A DNA stretch of 64,000 bases from Streptomyces sp. G-G2 (GTDB taxonomy: Bacteria > Actinomycetota > Actinomycetes > Streptomycetales > Streptomycetaceae). Positions 1-7,429 of this stretch are shown here, piece by piece. The notes beneath the pieces were generated by a model. The model was not told where the DNA came from. It did not search any database and saw only the letters and a list, made by a program, of their open reading frames with translations. The stretch covers positions 1-64,000 of the forward strand of contig NZ_JASISO010000011.1 in assembly GCF_030063135.1 (NCBI RefSeq). Direction: 5' to 3'. How positions within the stretch are numbered: the first letter of the stretch is position 1; the number at the start of each line of letters is the position of its first letter. Position numbers and translations under genes: made by a program.

Positions 1-28
1 GGGTGGGGTGGGGTGGGGGTGGGGGGAG
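1..28. repeat. G-rich tract with G-quadruplex potential
   Basis: The window opens with six G runs of 3 to 6 bases separated by single T or A residues, enough for a G-quadruplex on the + strand. It lies about 25 bp beyond the stop codon of the minus-strand monooxygenase gene, so the transcript of that gene would carry the complementary C-rich strand. No function is inferred. Confidence 0.5.
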
Positions 29-52
29 GCGTGCGGGCTGTGGGAGGGGGGT

Positions 53-1285
53 CTAGGGGCGGTGCGAGAGGCCTCGGGGGAGCGCCTTGGCTATCTTCCG
101 CGCGTCCAGAGCCAGTTCACGCAGCATTCCGCTGATCGGGTTCGTGAAACCGGTGAAATACAGCCCCGGGGCCGAGGCGGCGGTACGGCCGCCCCGCGCG
201 AGGGGGCGGCCGCGCTCGTCGAGTACGCCGAGGTGTCCGACCAGGCCCTCCAGGGCGCGGCGGTAGCCGGTGGCCGCGATCACCACGTCCGGGGTGATCC
301 GGGAGCCGTCCGCGAGGACCACCTCGGCTCCGGCGAAGGACTCGACCGCCGCGACCGGCAGCACCGCACCCGCCCGGACCGCGTCGATCAGCCCGACGTC
401 CTGCACCGGGATCGCGCCCTCGCGGACCCGGCTGTAGAGGCCGGTGGCGGGGCGGGGGAGACCGTACGCCGACAGGTCCGGGACGGAGGCCTTGGCGACG
501 AGGGCGCCGAGCCGGTCCACCAGGCGCACGGGCAGGCGGCGGACCAGGATGCCGGTGCGCTGGGCGGGCCAGCCCGCCGTGGAGCGGCGTACCAGGTGGG
601 GCGCGGTGCGGACGGCCAGGCGGACGCTCGCCGCGCCGCCCTCGGTGAGGTCCACGGCGATCTCGGCGCCGGTGTTGCCGACGCCGACGACGAGGACGTC
701 GAGGCCGGCGAAGGGAGCGGGGGAGCGGTAGTCGCCCGCGTGCAGCAGCCGCCCGGTGTACGTGTCCCGGCCCGGCCAGTCGGGGAGCGCGGGGGAGTGG
801 TTGAAGCCGGTGGCGACGACCACGGCGGCGGCGGCGAGTTCCCGGCCGCCGCTGGCGTGCAGGGTCCAGCCGGGGAGTTGGCCGGATACGGACTCCGCGA
901 CGGCTCCTCCAGGGGCCCCGGCGTCGGCCGCGCCGGTGCCCGCGGTGGCGGCTCCCGGGCCGGCGCCGCGGTCGACGCGGGTGACCTCGACGCCGGTGAT
1001 CAGTTCCAGCTCGTGGTGCTCGGCGTACCGCTCCAGGTAGCGCACGAGGTCGTCGCGGGACACCCAGCGCCCGTACCGGCGCGGGATGCGCAGCCCCGGG
1101 AGGGCGGAGAGGCGCCGGGTGGTGTGCAGGTGGAGGCGGTCGTAGTGGCCCCGCCAGGAGGAGCCGACCCCGTCGGACTTCTCGATCACCACGGCGCGGA
1201 CGCCCCGGGCGCGCAGGGCGGCGGCCACGGCGAGGCCACCCGGGCCGCCGCCGATCACGTACACGGGGCGGGGCTGGGTGGTCAT
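53..1285 (-). CDS. FAD/NAD(P)-dependent flavin monooxygenase (FMO/BVMO-like)
   Basis: A 410-aa flavoprotein that probably oxygenates a small organic substrate in the cytoplasm. It has an N-terminal FAD Rossmann motif GGGPGG (about residues 12-17), the FMO-type stretch GVGSSWRGHYDRLHLHT that follows, and a second dinucleotide fold GVGNTGAEIA near residue 201 for NADPH. A low-complexity Ala/Gly insertion sits at about 107-135. The ATG at 1285 was chosen because it places the FAD motif at the usual distance from the N-terminus; in-frame starts at 1312 and 1384 would add an Arg-rich extension. It is divergent from the DoxX gene, with a CTGACG-N3-CGTCAG operator between them, so it may belong to the same regulon. 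The substrate cannot be told from sequence. Confidence 0.85.
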   Translation of the reverse strand: MTTQPRPVYVIGGGPGGLAVAAALRARGVRAVVIEKSDGVGSSWRGHYDRLHLHTTRRLSALPGLRIPRRYGRWVSRDDLVRYLERYAEHHELELITGVEVTRVDRGAGPGAATAGTGAADAGAPGGAVAESVSGQLPGWTLHASGGRELAAAAVVVATGFNHSPALPDWPGRDTYTGRLLHAGDYRSPAPFAGLDVLVVGVGNTGAEIAVDLTEGGAASVRLAVRTAPHLVRRSTAGWPAQRTGILVRRLPVRLVDRLGALVAKASVPDLSAYGLPRPATGLYSRVREGAIPVQDVGLIDAVRAGAVLPVAAVESFAGAEVVLADGSRITPDVVIAATGYRRALEGLVGHLGVLDERGRPLARGGRTAASAPGLYFTGFTNPISGMLRELALDARKIAKALPRGLSHRP

Positions 1286-1448
1286 GTCGGGCTGTGCGGG
1301 CGCTCCAGGCATGAGGTGTGAGCGTATCGGCGTGCGGCGGCGGTGGGTCTCGGACGAGGAGGGAATCGGTTGCGGATCGATCACGGGCGGGGGCCGCGCG
1401 CCGCGGGGCGCGTCCGGGGCCTTGCGGGAAGCGGCCGGATCCGGTGAA

Positions 1449-1463
1449 CTGACGTACCGTCAG
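1449..1463. promoter_or_regulatory. TetR-type operator, copy 1
   Basis: Perfect 15-bp dyad CTGACGTACCGTCAG, with 6-bp arms around a 3-bp centre. It lies 29 bp before the DoxX start codon and 163 bp before the divergent monooxygenase start. It is the first of nine copies of the same dyad in the window, all next to lipid/F420-type genes. Confidence 0.8.
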
Positions 1464-1492
1464 ATTGTTTGTGGAGGGTGGAGGGCTGCCGT

Positions 1493-1945
1493 ATGCAGAG
1501 CGTCTGGCTCGGTGGGGCCGAATGGCTGGCCGTGCTCCGGATCGGCCTCGGCCTGTGGTGGCTGGAGAGCTGGCGGCACAAGGACAAGAAGGGCTGGTTC
1601 GAGCGCGGCACGGGCATCGCGTGGGCGGCGGACGTCGCGGGCAAGCACCGGTGGGCGTTCGTCAAGGGCGGCTTCGACACGGTGGTCCGGCCCCGGCCGA
1701 AGCTGATGGCGTACATCGTCGTCTACGCCGAACTCGCCCTGGGCCTGGGCCTGGTGGCCGGGTTCCTCACGCCGGTCGCGCTGATCGGCGGGCTGCTGCT
1801 GAACCTGCTGTATCTGGTGCTGATGATCCACGACTGGGCCGAGCAGGGGCAGAACGCCATGATGGCGCTCGTCTCGTTCATCGCGCTGGTCACGATGAGC
1901 TGGCAGGTCTGGTCTCTCGACGCGGCGATGGGACTGTTCCTGTGA
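1493..1945 (+). CDS. DoxX family integral membrane protein
   Basis: A 150-aa membrane protein with four hydrophobic segments, about residues 5-22, 66-86, 90-110 and 118-140. The overall pattern (RIGLGLWWLESW near the N-terminus and a paired GLVAGFLTPVALIGGLLL segment) is that of the DoxX/terminal oxidase small-subunit-like family. The biochemical role of that family is poorly defined; some members work beside redox enzymes. The ATG at 1493 follows a GGAGGG ribosome site; an upstream in-frame ATG at 1469 lacks one. The operator lies just upstream, and the stop overlaps the GTG start of the DUF35 gene, so the two are translationally coupled. Confidence 0.8.
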   Translation: MQSVWLGGAEWLAVLRIGLGLWWLESWRHKDKKGWFERGTGIAWAADVAGKHRWAFVKGGFDTVVRPRPKLMAYIVVYAELALGLGLVAGFLTPVALIGGLLLNLLYLVLMIHDWAEQGQNAMMALVSFIALVTMSWQVWSLDAAMGLFL

Positions 1946-2469
1946 GCGGCGCGGCGCGAGTGAACTCAGGGGCGAAGGCGGGAGCGGGGGCGACTCCGGC
2001 GGGCGCCGGTACCGGTACCGGCGCGGGTGCGCCCCGGTTCGACCTGCCCGAGGTCGACGACTTCACCCGGCCCTACTGGGACGCGGCGGCCGACGGGCGG
2101 CTGCTGCTGCGCCACTGCGCCGACTGCGGGCGGGCGCACCACTACCCGCGCGAGTTCTGCCCGCACTGCTGGGCGGGCGAGGACCGGGTCGTGTGGCAGG
2201 ACGCGAGCGGGCGGGCGACGCTCTACACCTGGTCCGTGGTGTACCGCAACGACCTGCCGCCCTTCGGCGGCCGGGTCCCGTACGTCGCCGCCGTGGTCGA
2301 CCTCGCCGAAGGGCCCCGGATGATGACCGAGGTCGTCGACTGCGCGGCCGGGGAGCTGCGCGTCGGGATGCCGCTGGAGCTGGCCTTCCGGGTGGAGGGC
2401 GGCGGCCCGGAGGGAGCGGGAGCCGGTGCGGTCGCGGTGGCGGTGTTCCGCCCGGCGCCCGCTGGCTGA
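1942..2469 (+). CDS. Zn-ribbon/OB-fold (DUF35) acyl-CoA-binding protein
   Basis: A 175-aa protein with a disordered Ala/Gly/Thr N-terminus, then a rubredoxin-like zinc ribbon (Cys59, Cys62, Cys73, Cys76) and an OB fold typical of DUF35 (SYSTEM ChsH2 C-terminal half, lipid-transfer partners). In known cases DUF35 proteins bind acyl-CoA and pair with thiolase-fold lipid-transfer proteins or MaoC hydratases, as in bacterial steroid side-chain degradation. The start GTG at 1942 overlaps the DoxX stop (GTGA). A thiolase-fold gene at 7430-8662, under the same operator type, is a plausible partner. Which acyl-CoA it binds is unknown. Confidence 0.85.
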   Translation: MSGAARVNSGAKAGAGATPAGAGTGTGAGAPRFDLPEVDDFTRPYWDAAADGRLLLRHCADCGRAHHYPREFCPHCWAGEDRVVWQDASGRATLYTWSVVYRNDLPPFGGRVPYVAAVVDLAEGPRMMTEVVDCAAGELRVGMPLELAFRVEGGGPEGAGAGAVAVAVFRPAPAG

Positions 2470-2604
2470 GTACGTGCCGGGCCCGCCGGGAGTGCGTGTG
2501 GGGTGAATGAACTGTCCTGCGGGTGGCGGGTCTTGGGGTGTTGGCCGGTCGGACCCCTCAGGTAGGTTTCAGAAAACTGATTTCCACATCTTGACGGGGC
2601 TGAC

Positions 2605-4524
2605 GTGTTAGAGCTGAGCGGGAGCGGGGCCGGGCCGCTGGAAGCGGAGGACCCGCGGTGGATCGGTGCGATTCCGCTGGTGGGCAGGCTCGGGGCGGGC
2701 GGAATGGGCCGGGTCTACCTCGGGGTGCACGAGGGCCGGTACGTCGCCGTCAAGCAGCTGCTGGCCTCCGTCGTCGGGGAGGACGAGGACTTCGTACGCC
2801 GCTTCGGGCACGAACTGGACAACCTCGCCCGGCTGCCCGAAGAGGCCACCGCCCCGCTGCTGGCCAGCGACCGCACCGCCCGGCCCCCGTGGTTCGCCAC
2901 CGCCTACATCCCCGGGCTGACCCTGGCCAAGGCCGTCGAACTGTACGGCGGCCCGCTGCCCGGGGACGCGCTGTGGGCGCTGCTGCGGGAGGCGGCGAAG
3001 GGGCTGGCGTCGGTGCACGGGCTCGGGATGGTGCACCGGGACCTGAAGCCCTCCAACGTCATGCTGACCCTGGACGGGCTGACCCTCATCGACTTCGGCA
3101 TCGCCCGGGCCGCCGAGCAGAGCCAGCTGACCAGGACGGGCATGGTGGTGGGCACCCCCGCCTACATGGCGCCCGAGCAGGCCTCCGGGAAGCGACAGGT
3201 CAGCGGCGCCACGGACGTGTTCGCGCTGGGTTCGGTCCTCGCGTACGCCGCGTCCGGCCAGCCGCCCTTCGGCGACGAGTCCGGGCACGGGGTGCTGTAC
3301 CGGATCGTCCACGAGGAACCGGAACTGGAGCCGCTGCGGGAGCTGGACCCCGAACTCGCCGAGCTGGTCGAGGCCTGCCTCGACAAGGATCCCGAGGGCC
3401 GTCCCACCGCCGCCGAACTCCAGGAGCACGCCGAACGCCGGGGGCCGGCCGCCGACCCGCTGTGGCCGGGCGTGATCACCGAGCGGCTGCGGGAGCGGGC
3501 CGCCTTCGGCGCGGACGTGCGGCCGGTCGACGTGGCGACCCTCCCGCTCCTCGCCCGTGAACCGTCCGGAGCGGCCGGGGGCGGTGGCGCCGCGGCGCCG
3601 GACGCGGAGGCGGGGCCCGGCGCGGAGCGGGAGCCCGGGGCGAAGGCCGGTACGCTGCCCGACGCCGAAGCCGTGCCCGTGCCCGTCCCGGTGCCCGTGT
3701 CCGTGTCCGTCAAGGGGGTCGAGGCGCCCCGTCGGCGGCGGGCGCGGGCGCTGCTCGCCGTGATCCCCGTCGTCGTGGTCGCGGGCGGTACGACCCTGGC
3801 CATCCAGCACCTGCCGTACACGTCCTCACCGCAGGCCGGGGCCCAGAGCGGCCCGTCGGCCGGGGCTTCGGCGCCGGGGACCGGCGGGAGCGCGCCGTCG
3901 GCTCCGACGACCGTGACCGGCGCGGCCGGCGCCGCCACCGCCGGCCAGGGTTCGCCGGGGCCCGGCCAGCCTCCGGCCCAGGGCGGCCAGGTGGCCGCGG
4001 GCGCGCCCGTCGGCGGCCCGGGAGGCGGGTCCAACCCCGCGGGCGGTACCCCGAACGGCGCGGTCGGCGGCTCCGCGAACGGCGGGAACGCGGGCGGTGC
4101 CACCAGCCCCCAACCGCCCGGCGGCGGGGCGTCCACCGCTCCCGTCCCGGCGCCCAAGCCCGCCGATTCCGGCACGTACCGCTTCCGCAACGGCAACAAC
4201 AGCCGGTGCGTCACCCAGGTCTTCGGCGCCGCCGACTTCGGCGACTGCGCCGACTCCACGGCGCGGTGGACCGTACGGAGCCGCACCGACGGCAGCTACA
4301 AGCTCGTCAACCAGGAGACCGGCCAGTGCCTGTACTCCAACGGCCTCGGCCAGGCCGTCTTCGTGGGCGACTGCTCCCAGGACGGCGGCAGGCTGTGGCG
4401 TACGGGTTCCGGCGGCAGCCTGCGCAGCGACTACGGCGGCGGCTGCCTCGACCTGGGCATGAGCAGCGGCCTGAACACCAGCTCGTGCGACGGGGACGCG
4501 TCGCAGCGCTGGACCCGGCAGTGA
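2605..4524 (+). CDS. membrane Ser/Thr protein kinase with C-terminal ricin-type lectin domain
   Basis: A 639-aa Hanks-type kinase. The cytoplasmic catalytic domain spans about 20-275, with glycine loop GAGGMG (30-35), VAVKQL, catalytic HRDLKPSN (about 143-150), DFG and APE-type MAPEQ. A variable linker precedes a single membrane helix near 383-400. An extracellular Gly/Ser/Ala/Pro-rich stalk leads to a ricin-B beta-trefoil at about 520-639 with paired cysteines and a terminal QRWTRQ, so it may sense carbohydrate or cell wall. The GTG start is followed at once by TTA (codon 2), a rare Leu codon read by bldA tRNA, so translation may be developmentally delayed. The gene appears monocistronic. 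A similar kinase without the lectin lies at 59920-61776. Confidence 0.9.
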   Translation: MLELSGSGAGPLEAEDPRWIGAIPLVGRLGAGGMGRVYLGVHEGRYVAVKQLLASVVGEDEDFVRRFGHELDNLARLPEEATAPLLASDRTARPPWFATAYIPGLTLAKAVELYGGPLPGDALWALLREAAKGLASVHGLGMVHRDLKPSNVMLTLDGLTLIDFGIARAAEQSQLTRTGMVVGTPAYMAPEQASGKRQVSGATDVFALGSVLAYAASGQPPFGDESGHGVLYRIVHEEPELEPLRELDPELAELVEACLDKDPEGRPTAAELQEHAERRGPAADPLWPGVITERLRERAAFGADVRPVDVATLPLLAREPSGAAGGGGAAAPDAEAGPGAEREPGAKAGTLPDAEAVPVPVPVPVSVSVKGVEAPRRRRARALLAVIPVVVVAGGTTLAIQHLPYTSSPQAGAQSGPSAGASAPGTGGSAPSAPTTVTGAAGAATAGQGSPGPGQPPAQGGQVAAGAPVGGPGGGSNPAGGTPNGAVGGSANGGNAGGATSPQPPGGGASTAPVPAPKPADSGTYRFRNGNNSRCVTQVFGAADFGDCADSTARWTVRSRTDGSYKLVNQETGQCLYSNGLGQAVFVGDCSQDGGRLWRTGSGGSLRSDYGGGCLDLGMSSGLNTSSCDGDASQRWTRQ

Positions 4525-4553
4525 CGCGGTAGCCGCGGGCGGCGGTCCGGGGC

Positions 4554-4592
4554 TCAGGGGCTGGGCTCGGGGGCTGGGATCAGGGGCTGGGC
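4554..4592. repeat. short tandem repeat after the kinase gene
   Basis: Three imperfect copies of a 13-bp unit close to CAGGGGCTGGGCT lie between the kinase stop (4524) and the convergent TetR gene end (4631). No hairpin terminator is obvious in this gap. Confidence 0.5.
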
Positions 4593-4630
4593 TCAAGTGC
4601 CGTGGCCAGGGGCCGGGTTCCGGGGCCTGT

Positions 4631-5221
4631 TCAGGAACCGGGCGGCCGGGGCGCGCCGTGGCGGTGGAGGACGATCAGCAGGCGCCACACGTCGGTCGCC
4701 ACGGCGTGCGGGGGGCCGGTCAGCAGGCCGTGCACCCAGTCCGCCAGTACTCCGGTGAAGGTGGCCGCGACGGCGGAGGCGATCAGTTCCGGGGCCGCGC
4801 CGCCCGCCGCCGTACGTTCCGCCAGGCTGCGCGCCCGCAGTTCCCGGTGCAGCGTGTCGCCCAGCGGGCCGCCGCCCCCGGGGTGCAGCAGGACGCGGTA
4901 GAGGTCGCCGCGCGGCGCGCCCGCCACGCCGTCGAAGAAGGCGGTCAGCGCGGGCGGCGGGGCCCCCGGGTCGGGGACCCCGCGCCAGGAGTGCAGGGCC
5001 TCGACCGCGTCCCGTACGGTCTCGGCGCACGCGTCCACCGCCAGGTCCGGTACGTCGGTGTAGTGCAGGTAGAACGTGGCCCGCGCGACCCCGGCCCGGC
5101 GGACCAGCATCGCCACCGAGATCTCCCGCAGCGGGCGCTCCGCGCACTCCGCGAGCAGCGCCTCGTGCAGCCGCTCCCGGGTCCGGGCGGTCCGGGGGTC
5201 GCCGCCGGGGCGCGGGCTCAT
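4631..5221 (-). CDS. TetR family regulator of the DUF1304 operon
   Basis: A 196-aa repressor-type protein. Its N-terminal helix-turn-helix (about 34-54, ending in RATFYLHYTDV) is typical of TetR; the C-terminal part is the ligand and dimer domain. Its ATG overlaps the stop of the DUF1304 gene (ATGA at 5221), so it is the second gene of a two-gene operon. Two palindromes carrying TGGACA and TGTCCA half-sites precede the operon and are the likely autoregulatory operators. They differ from the CTGACG sites, so this is a separate regulon. Ligand unknown. Confidence 0.85.
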   Translation of the reverse strand: MSPRPGGDPRTARTRERLHEALLAECAERPLREISVAMLVRRAGVARATFYLHYTDVPDLAVDACAETVRDAVEALHSWRGVPDPGAPPPALTAFFDGVAGAPRGDLYRVLLHPGGGGPLGDTLHRELRARSLAERTAAGGAAPELIASAVAATFTGVLADWVHGLLTGPPHAVATDVWRLLIVLHRHGAPRPPGS

Positions 5222-5592
5222 CAGGCCGCCTGCCCGGCGACCAGTACGGCGGCCAGCGCGAGGGCGCCGGGCAGCGCCTGGGCGAGCAGGATCCGGCGGT
5301 TGGCGGTGAGCCCGCCGTACACCCCGGCGATGACCACGCAGGCGAGGAAGAACACCTGCGCGCGGTAGCCGGTGGGGTCGGCGGCGATCAGGCCCCAGAC
5401 CAGCCCGGCGGCGAGGAAGCCGTTGTAGAGGCCCTGGTTGGCGGCGAGCGGGGCGGTGGCCTTGGCCATGGCGGCGTCGAACCCGGACAGACCGCGGCCC
5501 GGGGCGCGCTCCCAGAGGAACATCTCCAGCACCAGGATGTAGGCGTGCAGCAGGGCCACGAGCCCGACGAGTACGTGCGCGAGCGTGTGCAT
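5221..5592 (-). CDS. DUF1304 family small membrane protein
   Basis: A 123-aa protein with four predicted membrane helices; it begins MHTLAHVLVGLVALLHAYI and contains the family-typical MFLWERAPGRGLSGFD stretch and NQGLYNGFLAAGLVWGL. Members of DUF1304 have no established function, though they often sit in TetR-controlled pairs as here. The ATG at 5592 is chosen because it opens the conserved part; the open frame extends upstream through the operators, which makes an earlier start unlikely. It is the first gene of the operon with the TetR gene. Confidence 0.82.
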   Translation of the reverse strand: MHTLAHVLVGLVALLHAYILVLEMFLWERAPGRGLSGFDAAMAKATAPLAANQGLYNGFLAAGLVWGLIAADPTGYRAQVFFLACVVIAGVYGGLTANRRILLAQALPGALALAAVLVAGQAA

Positions 5593-5622
5593 GGAGCGGC
5601 CCCTTGTGAGTCGGCGAACTAG

Positions 5623-5658
5623 TGGACAGGTGTCCAGAGTAAATGGACAGCTGTCCAT
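5623..5658. promoter_or_regulatory. two palindromic operators for the TetR/DUF1304 operon
   Basis: TGGACAGGTGTCCA at 5623-5636 is a dyad of 6-bp arms. ATGGACAGCTGTCCAT at 5643-5658 is a perfect 16-bp palindrome. They share the TGGACA/TGTCCA half-site and are about 21 bp apart centre to centre, close to two helical turns. They lie 31-66 bp upstream of the DUF1304 start, where a TetR repressor would block initiation. Confidence 0.8.
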
Positions 5659-5722
5659 TCGTCTACTGGGATGCCCTACCGGATGCCATGGCTGAGTGGC
5701 CGGGCCGAATGGCCGGGCGGTA

Positions 5723-6433
5723 TCAGGGCCAGAGCAGCTCGCGCGCCCAGCCACCCTCAGGCGTCCGGCGATACCGCAGCCGGACGTGGCGGCGCCGCTC
5801 GTCACCCTGGAAGAACTCGACCTCGTCGGGCGCGAGGACGTACCGCGTCCAGGTCGGCGCCGCGGCGCCCGGCTCCGCCGCGGCCCGCTCCCAGGCCGCC
5901 GCCGACGCGCGCGCCAGCTCGACGGCCGAGCCGAGCACCTCGCTCTGGCGCCCGGTGAGCGCCGCGGCGAGGGCGCCGCGCGAGCGAACGGAGAGGTCCG
6001 CGCGGCTCTCGGCGGCGCCCGCCGCGGTCACCCGGCCGCGGATGCGGACCTGGCGGGCGACGGTGGGCCAGTAGAAGCCGAGAGCGGCCTCGGGGCGGGC
6101 GGCGAGCTGACGGCCCTTGGCGCTGGTGGAGTGGGAGGCGAAGTGCCATCCGTCGCCGTCCGCGTCGTGCAGCATCAGCGTCCGCAGGTCGGGGCGGCCG
6201 TCCGCGTCGGCGGTGGCCAGGGTCATGGTGTGCGGCTCGATCTGGCCCGCCCGGGCGGCGTGCGTGAACCACGAACGGAAGAGCGGCACCGGGTCGGCGG
6301 GCGCGGACTCCGGATCGAAGGAGGGGAGTTCGGTGTCCCAGACCCGCAGGGAGCGCAGGGTCTCGGTGAACTCGTCCGTGGGGCCGGTGGCGGCGGGCTG
6401 CTGCTCGGCGGCGGGCTGGTTCTCGGTGGTCAT
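5723..6433 (-). CDS. pyridoxamine 5'-phosphate oxidase family flavoprotein
   Basis: A 236-aa member of the PNPOx-like FMN split-barrel family. Known family members oxidise pyridoxamine or pyridoxine phosphate to PLP, or reduce other substrates. Family features seen are RPDLRTLMLHDADGDGW followed by FASHSTSAKGRQLA (phosphate/FMN contacts), ALGFYWPTVARQVRIRG, and a C-terminal R-x-R-Y element. The terminus ELLWP differs from the RLAP-type end of canonical PdxH, so it may be a paralogue. The ATG overlaps the stop of the upstream cupin-like gene by ATGA, so the two are coupled. Confidence 0.8.
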   Translation of the reverse strand: MTTENQPAAEQQPAATGPTDEFTETLRSLRVWDTELPSFDPESAPADPVPLFRSWFTHAARAGQIEPHTMTLATADADGRPDLRTLMLHDADGDGWHFASHSTSAKGRQLAARPEAALGFYWPTVARQVRIRGRVTAAGAAESRADLSVRSRGALAAALTGRQSEVLGSAVELARASAAAWERAAAEPGAAAPTWTRYVLAPDEVEFFQGDERRRHVRLRYRRTPEGGWARELLWP

Positions 6434-6807
6434 TCCCCTATCGGAACACGCTCGTCGAGGTGGGTGACGAGGTACCGGGTGCCGGGCGCGGCAGCGGCGT
6501 ACCAGCTCCAGTCGGCCGGGACGTGCAGGACTTCCCCGGGCCGCAGCCGGAACCGGCAGTGCGGGACGGTGCGCGCGGGCGTGAGGTGCCAGACCGTGGT
6601 GCCCGCCGTCTGGTGCAGGAGCAGGTCCCCGGCCGCGCGCCCCGTGAGCGGGGGACCGTCCGCCGCCGGGGTCGCGGCGGCCTCCGTCCGTACCCGCAGG
6701 CCGGTCAGGTGTGCCAGGCCGTCGGCCAGGGCGCTGAGGTCGGACGCGCGGGCCGCGGGACCGTAGGCCGGGTGGTCGTGTTCGGGCCACAGCACGCCGG
6801 GCGCCAC
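6430..6807 (-). CDS. cupin-like hypothetical protein
   Basis: About 125 aa if started at the GTG at 6807. The C-terminal half (TTVWHLTPARTVPHCRF, then RPGEVLHVPADWSWYAA) reads like a small cupin or JmjC-like beta barrel, with the His and Asp/Trp spacing of such folds, but no family can be named. The start is uncertain: the frame stays open upstream to an ATG at 7149 (240 aa). I prefer the short form because an AT-rich, promoter-like patch (about 6826-6870) with poor codon bias interrupts the longer frame. It is translationally coupled to the PNPOx-like gene (ATGA). Confidence 0.45.
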   Translation of the reverse strand: MAPGVLWPEHDHPAYGPAARASDLSALADGLAHLTGLRVRTEAAATPAADGPPLTGRAAGDLLLHQTAGTTVWHLTPARTVPHCRFRLRPGEVLHVPADWSWYAAAAPGTRYLVTHLDERVPIGE

Positions 6808-7364
6808 GTGTGCATGCTCGGTCCTCTGTCCTTCGCTCGTTGCTTTTTGCTCGTGTGCGGTACTCCAACGATGCGGCCCACGGGCGCCGCTGGGCCATTC
6901 GCGGGAATCCGGTCCCAGGTTCTCGGGACTTGCGCGGTCGCGGTTCGTCGGGGCGTGCCTCGCGGCGTGGAAGGAGCGTGCCTCGCGGGGCGGAAGGGGC
7001 GCGGGGGCTACGGCGTGCCCCAGCAGCCCCCGGGTGGCCGCGGCCACGCCCGCCTGGAAGCGGCTCGCGGCGTCGAGCTCCTCCATGATGTCGGCGACGT
7101 GGCGGCGCGCCGTCCGCCCGCGAGGGCCGAACCGGCCCACAGAGTCCATCTTGTTGGTGTCTGCGGTGTTCTGCTGACAAGAAGAACTTTGCCGGGACGG
7201 TGGAATCCTCAAAAGAAACGGCATCCGGGTCCCAGGCCCACGTGTCCCAGGCCCACGTGTCACGCGGCCTCGTTCCCCGGCCACGGGCAGGCCCCGCAGG
7301 CCTCCCAGGCCTCGCAGGCCCCCCGCGCGGCAGGCCCCCGCAGGGCGCGCCGCGGCATGCGAAA
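6808..7364. other. mostly non-coding gap, possible 5' extension of the cupin-like gene
   Basis: No convincing separate gene. The minus-strand frame from 7149 to about 6930 has good third-position GC and may be an N-terminal part of the cupin-like protein or a remnant. The stretch around 6826-6870 is unusually T-rich for this genome and may hold a minus-strand promoter. Another AT-richer patch lies near 7150-7200. Confidence 0.4.
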
Positions 7365-7399
7365 GCCCCGGTCCGCGCGCTGTCCGCGCGGGCCGGGGC
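7365..7399 (-). terminator. intrinsic terminator after the thiolase-fold gene
   Basis: Inverted repeat with 15-bp arms at 7365-7379 and 7385-7399 (one mismatch) and a 5-nt loop, 30 bp downstream of the stop of the minus-strand gene at 7430. There is no U tract, as is common in Streptomyces. Confidence 0.7.
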
Positions 7400-7429
7400 C
7401 CCTTGGCCGCCGCCGGGTTCGCCCCCGGC

